From NCBI GenBank assembly GCA_045655125.1, contig JAZOOR010000062.1:1-40338 (forward strand): a stretch of 40,338 nt of DNA. Reading direction: 5' to 3'. The position numbers and the translations under genes were made by a program. How positions within the stretch are numbered: the first letter of the stretch is position 1; each line of letters opens with the position of its first letter. The notes under the pieces are model-generated. The model saw only the letters and a program-made list of their open reading frames with translations. It ran no database searches and was not told the DNA's origin. Below are positions 17,503 through 24,318 of this stretch, piece after piece. This DNA comes from SIG578 sp045655125. Its GTDB lineage: Bacteria; Bacillota; Clostridia; Oscillospirales; Ruminococcaceae.

Positions 17503-18131
17503 AATAATCCCCAATCCACCGCATAGATTGCTCATTTTTAAATGGGCTTGCGGTGATAGTTTTTTGTCCGACGGACCTTCAGACAAGATTTGCCTTGCAG
17601 CATCAGCTCCGACTGTATGAAATTTCCCTCTGAAAATTTCGCGGCTGGCCCTCAGCCTGCTGTCGTTGCCGGTTGGAGTAAAACACTCCTCAATAAAATG
17701 TGCAGACAGTTTTTAAGCTGCCTTATATCCCAGTTGTATGGGAGGTTGTTGGTGCCTTACTTTCTCCTCGAATCTCTTTAGATTACCCGCGCGCTTTAAG
17801 CTCACAGCATATTCCCGAAATACCCCGGAAAGAGCCCTCTGGCTCTGCTCGCTCACTTTTGTGCAGCGCTCTGGCGAGAAACAGCACGAATTTTCACCGT
17901 TTACGCAATATGCATCGTTGCGTAAGCGGTAATAAAAACATATTTCAAAAGGGGCTACCCTTATTGAATAATTTAGCGGCAAAAATTACCATCCTTGTAA
18001 AAGATATTTATCTTTTTATCCTCTCATTCGGCAAAGCTTGTTTATCAGCTTTTTCGCCAAATTTCTTAGTGTTTTTTTGTACATTATGCACATTTTCTAC
18101 CCGCACAAAGATACAAATTGCCGTATTATTC
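17503..18131 (-). ncRNA. ~620-nt structured 5' leader of the transport operon
   Basis: No credible gene lies between the promoter at 18132-18160 and the start codon at 17502. On the minus strand the region folds into many local hairpins. They include a 13-bp inverted repeat with one G-T pair (17896-17908 with 17918-17930), AGAGCC/GGCTCT near 17830-17846, AATCT/AGATT near 17771-17784, TCCCA/TGGGA near 17728-17743, GGAGT/ACTCC near 17674-17689, GGCTG/CAGCC near 17642-17657, GAAATTT/AAATTTC near 17619-17640, TTGTCTGA/TCGGACAA near 17565-17588, and CACCGCA/TGCGGTG near 17517-17555, just before the ribosome site. I see no T-box sequence and no riboswitch core that I can name. Boundaries are approximate; a regulatory role is inferred. 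Confidence 0.55.
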
Positions 18132-18160
18132 AGTATAACACGCAAATGGTAAATTGTAAA
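18132..18160 (-). promoter_or_regulatory. Sigma-A promoter of the eight-gene transport operon
   Basis: On the minus strand, -35 TTTACA (18155-18160) and -10 TATACT (18132-18137) have the optimal 17-base spacing. It is the only good promoter between the upstream terminator at 18261-18290 and the first gene, which puts the start of transcription about 620 bases before the coding sequence. Confidence 0.75.
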
Positions 18161-18244
18161 GGTTTTTTTGTGTTTTTTATACAAATATTTTAGTTCGAAT
18201 TTAGTAATATGTAACGGAAAAATCTGGGATTATCTTTTCATATA

Positions 18245-18290
18245 TAAATGACAATAAAAATAAAGAGGCAATCTAGAGATTGCCTCTTTA
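18245..18290 (-). terminator. Rho-independent terminator after the solute-binding lipoprotein gene
   Basis: A 14-bp perfect inverted repeat (18261-18274 with 18277-18290, TAAAGAGGCAATCT) is followed on the minus strand by TATTTTTATTG. It isolates the lipoprotein gene from the downstream operon. Confidence 0.88.
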
Positions 18291-18316
18291 AAAAAACTAT
18301 TTTCTATTAAGGAAAC

Positions 18317-20224
18317 TTATACGTAAGCGCTGTTCTTTTTGCACCATTCGCCTGAGTTAATAATTGCAGATTTATTTCTGTCAACAATACCCTGATAGAC
18401 CTTCAGATACTCGTTAAGACCCTTTTTACCAAGGTTCTCAACTCTGGTATCCCACTCAGAAAGCTTGGTGGTGGTATTTGCTACAAACTTAGACATAGTT
18501 GATGACTGGCTGTCAAAGTTTGCATCTTTGTATCTGTTAAGCGCTGCAATTTCCGTAGCAGTAAGCTGAACATCAGGAAGATACATAACAGGGTTATCTA
18601 TGTTTGCCTGTGCATAGGTTTTGTTAGCAGCCTCGAAGTATGCTCTATAAGTAGCATTTTCTTCGTTAACACTTTCTCTTTTAATGCTATCATAAACCTG
18701 CTGTTTGAGCTGGTTAATGCTCATAGCCCAGCCCATAGCATTCTGATAGTCAGCCTCGGCTTCTTTAATAGTATAGGTTCCGTCTCCATTGACAGTAAAG
18801 TTTACACCGGGTTCACCGAGGTTACCAACCATTACACCATAGTCAGAAGCAAAGAAGTCAAGCAAACGAACCATGGCGGGAATATTGGAGCATTTACTGG
18901 AGATAACCCAGCTACCACGAGTAGGAACGTTGTTAGCAAACGCATTTACGGTCTTAGAAAGTCTTAAGCCGGACTCTTTTCCGCCGCCTGCAGGCTTGGG
19001 AATAGCAACATAATCTTTAAGCTTATCAGGAGGGAACTGAGTATCACCCAGATATGACCAAATGAATAATCCAACACCTTCTGTCTTAATGTGGTGAGTA
19101 AATGCCGCATAGTTTCCTGACTGATCTTGAGTGATAGCTTCATTCATCATATGGTCAGCAGTCTTAACTCTGTTCCAGAATTTGCATGCCTCGTATGCAC
19201 TCTTGGTGGTGTAAGGATTGTAGACCTTATAATCAAGGTCAATACCAACGCCGCCGTGAGTAGCATAAACACCATACATACTAACAATCATAGAACCGGA
19301 CCAGTTCCAAACGGCAAGAGGCCAGTGATCATCTTTGCCATTAAGATCAGGATCACCATCACGAAATGCCTCGAGAACTGAGAATAATTTTTCAGGTGTG
19401 TTAACCTTCTCATAAACTTCCGCAACAGTAGCTCCCGGGCTTACAAGTCCGAGGTTTTCCATCCATTTTTTATTGATATTCATCCAGTGGTCGTAGTTTT
19501 CGTCTTCATTGGGCTGGTTGGGGACAGAGAACATCTTTCCATCCTCAGTCATATTAAGAGCCTGAACAGTAGGATTCTTAATAATCTTCTCAATAGTGGG
19601 AGCATAACCTTGTTCGATATAAGGCATAACATCCACGATTGCGGGCTTTTTACCTGCGGAATACTTAGCTAAGGTCTGGTCATCCCAAGCGCCGCCGGTG
19701 AAGAGGTCAGGCATATCGCCGGACTGGAGAGCAAGAGTTCTTTTCTCCGGAAGCTTTCCTTCGCTAACACCCTCAAACTTCATCTTGATCTTCATGGTTT
19801 TTTCAATCCATTTGAACATTGACATCTTGTCGGGGTCTCCACGGGAAGGAAGATGTATACCTAAAATCTTAAAGGTAACGGGCTTATTAACGATAGGCCA
19901 ACCTGTTTTGTTGATATCAACCTTGTCCTTACCGCCACCAATAGTATTAGCCTTGCTTGTAGTTGAGCTTGTTTTCTGCTCTTCGTCAGGTTTGTTCTCA
20001 TCGCCATTTTGGTCGGCATTGTTTCCTTCACCCTCATCGTTGCCTACCTCAGAAGCGATATCAGAGGTATCTTCACCATCTGTATTTCCTACATCAGCAT
20101 TGGTTTCACTGCTGGTAAGAACAGAAGAAGAACCCTGAGTCTCATTATTTTTGCAGCCTGCAAAAACAGAGAGGGTAAGAACAGCAACAAGCACAAGTGC
20201 TAAAACTTTAAGTTTCTTACTCAT
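18317..20224 (-). CDS. Extracellular solute-binding lipoprotein (LipO/YtcQ-like)
   Basis: Lipid-anchored substrate-binding protein of a carbohydrate or oligosaccharide ABC importer, 635 residues. The signal peptide ends in the lipobox VFAGC with Cys24 as the lipidated residue. Residues 25-105 form a Ser/Thr/Glu/Asp-rich tether. The binding fold starts near KPVTFKILGIH and contains blocks common in large family-1 binding proteins, such as KWIEKTMKIKMKFEG and LALQSGDMPDLFTGGAWDD. The C-terminal NSGEWCKKNSAYV is compatible with the family. An AAAAGGAG site lies 8 bases before the ATG. It has its own promoter and terminator, so it is controlled apart from the four permeases downstream, one pair of which it presumably feeds. 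Confidence 0.92.
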   Translation of the reverse strand: MSKKLKVLALVLVAVLTLSVFAGCKNNETQGSSSVLTSSETNADVGNTDGEDTSDIASEVGNDEGEGNNADQNGDENKPDEEQKTSSTTSKANTIGGGKDKVDINKTGWPIVNKPVTFKILGIHLPSRGDPDKMSMFKWIEKTMKIKMKFEGVSEGKLPEKRTLALQSGDMPDLFTGGAWDDQTLAKYSAGKKPAIVDVMPYIEQGYAPTIEKIIKNPTVQALNMTEDGKMFSVPNQPNEDENYDHWMNINKKWMENLGLVSPGATVAEVYEKVNTPEKLFSVLEAFRDGDPDLNGKDDHWPLAVWNWSGSMIVSMYGVYATHGGVGIDLDYKVYNPYTTKSAYEACKFWNRVKTADHMMNEAITQDQSGNYAAFTHHIKTEGVGLFIWSYLGDTQFPPDKLKDYVAIPKPAGGGKESGLRLSKTVNAFANNVPTRGSWVISSKCSNIPAMVRLLDFFASDYGVMVGNLGEPGVNFTVNGDGTYTIKEAEADYQNAMGWAMSINQLKQQVYDSIKRESVNEENATYRAYFEAANKTYAQANIDNPVMYLPDVQLTATEIAALNRYKDANFDSQSSTMSKFVANTTTKLSEWDTRVENLGKKGLNEYLKVYQGIVDRNKSAIINSGEWCKKNSAYV

Positions 20225-20255
20225 ACTTTTTTCTCCTTTTCAAACTTTGTTTTGC

Positions 20256-20283
20256 TTAATATATTTAGTAAAAAATATATTAA
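20256..20283 (-). repeat. Perfect 11-bp inverted repeat in the lipoprotein gene leader
   Basis: TTAATATATTT (20256-20266) and its exact complement (20273-20283) flank a 6-base loop, 32 bases before the start codon at 20224. It could be an mRNA-stabilising hairpin or an operator; the AT-rich composition weakens either reading. Confidence 0.5.
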
Positions 20284-20384
20284 AACGGAGTTGTTTGTGC
20301 AACAACAACAATTTTGTGACCACTGTTTTGTCTATGTATAACAACAAAATCTGCCGTTTCACACACATCTCCATACACAGTTGT

Positions 20385-20413
20385 ATTATACATTATTTAG
20401 ATGAAATAGTCAA
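20385..20413 (-). promoter_or_regulatory. Sigma-A promoter of the solute-binding lipoprotein gene, with motif in spacer
   Basis: On the minus strand, -35 TTGACT (20408-20413) and -10 TATAAT (20385-20390) are 17 bases apart, close to consensus. The spacer contains ATTTAGATG (+ strand 20395-20403), also found near two other promoters of this locus. The transcript leader is about 155 bases. The rest of the roughly 350-base gap to the next gene holds only the inverted repeat at 20256-20283 and the terminator at 20492-20524. Confidence 0.85.
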
Positions 20414-20480
20414 CAATTTTTATCAAATATTTTTCTATTGATTTACCTGCCCGAGCATATTGTTATGGGGTAATATTCCT

Positions 20481-20524
20481 TAAAACTATTCAATGCGGGT
20501 ATCTCCTGCCGAGATACCCGCATT
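20481..20524 (-). terminator. Terminator after the cytosolic paralogue pair
   Basis: A 14-bp perfect stem (20492-20505 with 20511-20524, AATGCGGGTATCTC) with a CTGCC loop is followed on the minus strand by GAATAGTTTTAAGG. The U run is short, but the stem is strong and it lies 50 bases after the stop codon. Confidence 0.75.
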
Positions 20525-20574
20525 AAGTCTGCTATGACTGTATACAAAACTATGTTTTACATACGCATAACTTA

Positions 20575-21501
20575 TTATTTTGTCTTAACTTCTGTAAGCT
20601 CTTTGCATACATTTTTTATAGCCTCTTCATACTTCGGCCACGCATCTGTGCTTCTGGGGTGGACATGGTCCTCAATAGTAAACTTATATCTATAAATACA
20701 AAGTCCACCTGGGTTCTTCTGCTTTAGAAGAAGGTCTTTAAGTCCCACAAGATGTCCTGTGCAGTATGCCTCATCGCAGACAATTCCGCCCTCAAAACAG
20801 CTCCCCTCCAAAGCAGCGGGGAAGTACCAAACACGGACATCATCGCCCTTTTCCATAAGCGAGAGCATTTTGTCGGTGTAGTGCTGATAAAGGTCAGCGG
20901 CAGTTTTAAACTCCGCATTTTCCTTCTCTCCGAGCGCTTTAAGCGCGGGAGCGAGTTTCTCCTGATTTTCATCGCGCATATCAAAATCATAAAGGGCAAA
21001 TCCAACATCAGTAATATACTTGGTGTACTGCTTTTCTAATGCACCACAGTTTTCTCCATCGCCAAACAGCTCGCCAAGGGAGAACTTTGCAAAAATGCGC
21101 TTGCCATAGGTTTCAGTAAGCGCCTTGGTCATTTCCAAAAACGCTTCTTTGGTATGACCGTTTTCAAGGAGAGGCTCACACCACATAAAGCCTGTAATAG
21201 TATCCCAGTTTCCGTTGTTCTTATACTTTTCAACAAGCTTATCCATTCTTGCGATATACTCATCAACAGACTGCATTGAAGGAATATATATAGGAGCAAT
21301 AACCCAAACAGGCATACCGTTCTCTTTGGATTTTTTGCAAGCATAGGATGTGGTAGCGCCAAATTCGTTAGAACAAACGCTATTTACATATCCCTGTTGT
21401 AATGCGTAGTCAAAATCAGAGTGCAGGCACCAACGAGGACTAAAATCAAAGAACATACTTGATACTTTATCGTGAAATTGTTTGTTAATTGCGTTTTCCA
21501 T
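20575..21501 (-). CDS. Cytosolic member A of a four-paralogue family, function unknown
   Basis: I do not recognise this 308-residue protein. It has no signal peptide. It shares with its three neighbours an ordered set of motifs: GFMWCEPLL (104-112), YGKRIFAKFSLGE (132-144), YITDVGFALYDFDMRD, VRVWYFP, DEAYCTGHL, NPGGLCIYRYK and a closing WPKYEEAIKNVCKEL helix. Alternating hydrophobic strands with conserved acids at their ends suggest a TIM-barrel enzyme, possibly glycoside-hydrolase-like. The conserved Asp of WDEP in its sisters is Cys108 here (codon at 21178-21180), while Glu109 and Glu144 are kept. The start at 21501 has GGGAGG 7 bases upstream. It is the second gene of an operon with paralogue B, 13 bases away. 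Confidence 0.85.
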   Translation of the reverse strand: MENAINKQFHDKVSSMFFDFSPRWCLHSDFDYALQQGYVNSVCSNEFGATTSYACKKSKENGMPVWVIAPIYIPSMQSVDEYIARMDKLVEKYKNNGNWDTITGFMWCEPLLENGHTKEAFLEMTKALTETYGKRIFAKFSLGELFGDGENCGALEKQYTKYITDVGFALYDFDMRDENQEKLAPALKALGEKENAEFKTAADLYQHYTDKMLSLMEKGDDVRVWYFPAALEGSCFEGGIVCDEAYCTGHLVGLKDLLLKQKNPGGLCIYRYKFTIEDHVHPRSTDAWPKYEEAIKNVCKELTEVKTK

Positions 21502-21514
21502 TTTTATGCCTCCC

Positions 21515-22489
21515 TTACAGCTTAATATCAATATCTTTAAGCTCATCGCAAACACGCTTTGAAGCCGCTATGTATTTATCCCAACGGTCAGGATTTTCTT
21601 CCTGCAGCCACCAGTCAAGATGATCGCGGTCGCCCCAGCTCTTGTAGCCGTAGGTAAATAATCCGCCTGGGTTCTTCTGCTTTAAGAGAAGATTTTTAAA
21701 GCCTTCAAGCGACTGGGTGCAGAAATCCTCATCCGCAAGGGGCCCGCCTGCCCAAAGGCGAGCAAGATATCCGCAGGGGAAATACCAAAGCCTTACATCG
21801 TCAGGTTTCTCGATAAGGTCAAGCAATCTGCCGGTGAAATACTCCATTACTTCCTCAGCAGTATTGAACTCCTTATCATAGAGTCCAATCAGCCTCTGTT
21901 TTTCTGCTTCTCTTATGGGAACACGGAAATCATAGCCGTAGTTATCAAAAGCAACGTCGGTGATATATGTAGAACAAGACTTTTGAAGCAGCCACTGGAA
22001 GTTGGGTGGATCCTCAATATTACCGCGCTTTCCTACTATCTCATAGTTTGAGAAAACGGGGAAAATACGCTTTCCGTAAGTCTCGGAAATCGCCTTGGTC
22101 ATTTCAAGGAAGTTCTCATTAGTGTGGCCTCTGTGAAGAAGAGGCTCATCCCACTGGAAACCGACAACGGTATCCCAAAGTCCCGCGGCCTTAACATCCT
22201 GTATTAGTTTATCGTTCCTTTTCATATAATCGGAAAGGCTTTCCTTTGCTCCATAGTAAGGCAGCGCGCAATACCAAACCTGTGCTCCGGTTTCGCTTGC
22301 CTTTTCGCAGCCGCGGATGAACGAATCCGTTCCAGCCTCGGTGGTAAAGCGATAGCAGTTTACCATTCCAAGATCTGCTATTCTGTTAAATTCGTGGGTG
22401 CTGCACCAACGCGGGTCTAAATGGTAAATACCCATACCCAGCTTGTTGTGGTACTGTTTGTTGACTGTATTTTCGGTTGTGTTCTGCAT
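21515..22489 (-). CDS. Cytosolic member B of a four-paralogue family, function unknown
   Basis: A 324-residue protein without a signal peptide, and the closest relative of member A; both begin with a short NxQxH leader and PRWC. Motifs in order: GFQWDEPLL (110-118), GHTNENFLEMTKA, YGKRIFPVFSNYE (138-150), YITDVAFDNYGYDFR, VRLWYFPCGY, DEDFCTQSL, NPGGLFTYGYK and RWDKYIAASKRVCDEL. Glu115 and Glu150 are 35 residues apart, matching the spacing in A (35), C (34) and D (34), so both are candidate active-site residues. The start at 22489 follows AAAGGAG by 9 bases. It is the first gene of the B-A operon. A processing enzyme for imported glycan is a reasonable but untested idea. Confidence 0.85.
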   Translation of the reverse strand: MQNTTENTVNKQYHNKLGMGIYHLDPRWCSTHEFNRIADLGMVNCYRFTTEAGTDSFIRGCEKASETGAQVWYCALPYYGAKESLSDYMKRNDKLIQDVKAAGLWDTVVGFQWDEPLLHRGHTNENFLEMTKAISETYGKRIFPVFSNYEIVGKRGNIEDPPNFQWLLQKSCSTYITDVAFDNYGYDFRVPIREAEKQRLIGLYDKEFNTAEEVMEYFTGRLLDLIEKPDDVRLWYFPCGYLARLWAGGPLADEDFCTQSLEGFKNLLLKQKNPGGLFTYGYKSWGDRDHLDWWLQEENPDRWDKYIAASKRVCDELKDIDIKL

Positions 22490-22562
22490 ATAAACACACT
22501 CCTTTACGCGCCCTGTCCATAGCATTTTGCAAATAGAAAGAGCAATATTTTAAGTTTATATA

Positions 22563-22591
22563 AGTATAAATAATACCGCCATAATTGGCAA
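22563..22591 (-). promoter_or_regulatory. Sigma-A promoter of the B-A operon
   Basis: On the minus strand, -35 TTGCCA (22586-22591) and -10 TATACT (22563-22568) are 17 bases apart. The shared motif ATTTAGATG (+ strand 22595-22603) lies just upstream of the -35 box. Confidence 0.8.
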
Positions 22592-22667
22592 TACATTTAG
22601 ATGAATTTACTTTCTTTTTCGCCTTTTTGCCCAAAAAAGTGCTGCTATTATTGTTATTTATGCCAAA

Positions 22668-22708
22668 TTATTAAAATTAAAAGAGCAGCGTACAAGACAC
22701 TGCTCCTT
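22668..22708 (-). terminator. Terminator after lipoprotein paralogue C
   Basis: GAGCAG (22683-22688) pairs with CTGCTC (22700-22705), extended by flanking A-T pairs, and is followed on the minus strand by TTTTAATTTTAAT. It lies 12 bases after the stop of gene C. Confidence 0.8.
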
Positions 22709-22719
22709 TATACTACTTT

Positions 22720-24099
22720 TTAGTTTTTGGGTTCCACATAAACATGATTTTGCTTGGCTTCATCAAATTTCTTGCGAACCGTTCTAAGTGCTTCGGAATA
22801 TATTGGCCACTTTTCAAATTCGGGGTGCATCATAGGATAGCCATATTCATCCTCCATAACAACAACCTTAGGAAGACTTACACCGTTTCCATCGCCGCGG
22901 CCCCAGACATACATATATACGCCGCCGCCGCGATCGTCATTAAGAAGATCCTCTGCCATCCACTCAAGGTGAGCTGTACAGTACGCCTCGTCGGCGCCGC
23001 CGCTGACAAGTCCGCCCTGCGGGTTTGCAGAATATGCACAGGGGAAATAATAGAAGGTTGCAGGATGACCAATATATTCTAAGAGATGCTCTTTATAAGC
23101 AATGTAGTAGTCTTTACCATTCTGAATTTTTCTGCCGAATTTTCTCTCTAAAACATTGTTGGTAGCTTCATTCCATTTTTTAAGATCTTCCTCGGAATAC
23201 CTAGCACCGTCACGAACATCAACGTTATAAGAGTCAAATGCAATATCTGTAGCATACTTACAGGTTTCTGGCAGAACCTTTCTCATCTCGTCGGCCGTGA
23301 CGCCGCCAAGTGCCTCTGAGTTACCCTCATCGCTGGAGAACTCACCGCAAGCAAAAATCGGGAAATTTCTCAGACCGAATACCTGATAGTTAATTCTCAT
23401 CTGCTCTGCAAGATTCTCGTTTTTCATACCTGTCCAGATAGGTTCATCCCAATATGCGCCGTGAAGAAGGTCAAGCACACCGTATTGCTCAAATAAATCC
23501 AGATAACCCTGAACCTTTTTAATATATTCCTGTCGCGCAGTGGGTCTATTATTCTCAAATCTTCCAAAAGACATCCAGAAAGAGCCGCCCGACTCAGCAA
23601 TAATCGGAAGCATATCTTCAAGATAACCGCCGTCGCCTATAAGATATGTATTGAAATATCCCGACTTAACAGCATCTGTATACTCTTTTTTCTTACTTTC
23701 TCTGTCCGTACCATACGATTGAAGCCATTGCATCTGAAGCATATAAGCGCCAATCTGATATGTATGCTTATTTTTATACTGCTTAATGGTATTTCCGACT
23801 GTTACAGATTCCTTAGCCTCATCAGTATCGCGGAAGAAAGCAGACGCTGTTTCAATGGTCCACTCATACGGATGGCTTGAGCTTTCGTCATCAGCAATAG
23901 AGGACTCATCCCCACTCATATCACTCTCTACACCAGCAATAGCACTGGAAACGGTATCCTCAGGGACCGACTCTGTTCCGGTTGAGCTGGTAGGCTTTTT
24001 GGAGGAGTTGCCCTTTGTTTTTCCCTTATCCTTACAGCCTGTTGCAAATGATAGAAGCATCATTGCAGCAAAGGCAAGTGCTAAAATCTTTTTAAGCAT
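22720..24099 (-). CDS. Lipoprotein member C of a four-paralogue family, function unknown
   Basis: A 459-residue lipoprotein. The signal peptide ends at FATGC, making Cys22 the lipid anchor, followed by a Ser/Asp/Glu-rich tether to about residue 78. The body carries the family motifs: GAYWDEPIW (214-222) with Glu219, FPIFACGEFSSDEG with Glu253, YATDIAFDSYNVDVRDG, FYYFPCAYS, DEAYCTAHL, GGGVYMYVW and KWPIYSEALRTVRKKF. It is thus a surface version of the cytosolic proteins A and B. The RDG after the fifth motif is shared with D, so C and D are closer to each other than to A and B. AAAGGAG lies 10 bases before the ATG. Its own -10 box and terminator suggest a single-gene transcript. Confidence 0.87.
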   Translation of the reverse strand: MLKKILALAFAAMMLLSFATGCKDKGKTKGNSSKKPTSSTGTESVPEDTVSSAIAGVESDMSGDESSIADDESSSHPYEWTIETASAFFRDTDEAKESVTVGNTIKQYKNKHTYQIGAYMLQMQWLQSYGTDRESKKKEYTDAVKSGYFNTYLIGDGGYLEDMLPIIAESGGSFWMSFGRFENNRPTARQEYIKKVQGYLDLFEQYGVLDLLHGAYWDEPIWTGMKNENLAEQMRINYQVFGLRNFPIFACGEFSSDEGNSEALGGVTADEMRKVLPETCKYATDIAFDSYNVDVRDGARYSEEDLKKWNEATNNVLERKFGRKIQNGKDYYIAYKEHLLEYIGHPATFYYFPCAYSANPQGGLVSGGADEAYCTAHLEWMAEDLLNDDRGGGVYMYVWGRGDGNGVSLPKVVVMEDEYGYPMMHPEFEKWPIYSEALRTVRKKFDEAKQNHVYVEPKN

Positions 24100-24168
24100 T
24101 TTCTTTTCTCTCCTTTATAAAAATTGCAATGTTACAATCAAATACATCTAAATAACATTTTACACACT

Positions 24169-24174
24169 ATTATA
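24169..24174 (-). promoter_or_regulatory. Probable -10 box of lipoprotein gene C
   Basis: TATAAT on the minus strand, 70 bases before the start codon. No -35 box at ideal spacing is present (TTGAAA lies 20 bases upstream), which suggests an activator or a weak promoter. The shared motif ATTTAGATG occurs on the minus strand at 24145-24153, just downstream of the expected start site. The rest of the 219-base gap is AT-rich and shows no other feature. Confidence 0.55.
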
Positions 24175-24318
24175 CTAACACAAGGCATGTGTTTTTTCAA
24201 GAAAAAGCTTTTGGTTTTTTTCTTTTTGTTCAAATGTTACAAGTTTTTTCCTCATTTTTTGAGACTATGCACAAAAAACTTTTTAACTTAAAATCGAAAA
24301 GATAACATTAACCCAAAA

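Noticed and set aside
17896..17930. 13-bp inverted repeat as a transcription-factor operator
   Set aside because: It lies more than 200 bases downstream of the promoter with a 9-base loop and one G-T pair, which fits an RNA hairpin better than a DNA operator.
17713..17982. Open frame of 89 codons on the minus strand within the leader
   Set aside because: No ribosome site and a composition unlike the neighbouring genes. It crosses several hairpins and the 13-bp inverted repeat, so it is treated as noncoding, with some doubt.
17503..18131. T-box or known riboswitch
   Set aside because: The T-box antiterminator core (AGGGTGGNACCGCG) is absent, no terminator with a U tract precedes the gene, and no riboswitch core that I know was recognised.
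17700..18152. Open frame of 150 codons on the + strand in the long leader region
   Set aside because: It has no ribosome site, its translation has no domain-like pattern and it lies antisense to the structured leader; hairpin-rich sequence explains it better.
24175..24318. Terminator after lipoprotein gene D
   Set aside because: Only a 4-bp stem (CTCA/TGAG) with a T-rich loop is present. The stretch is AT-rich and holds nothing convincing, so readthrough into gene C remains possible.
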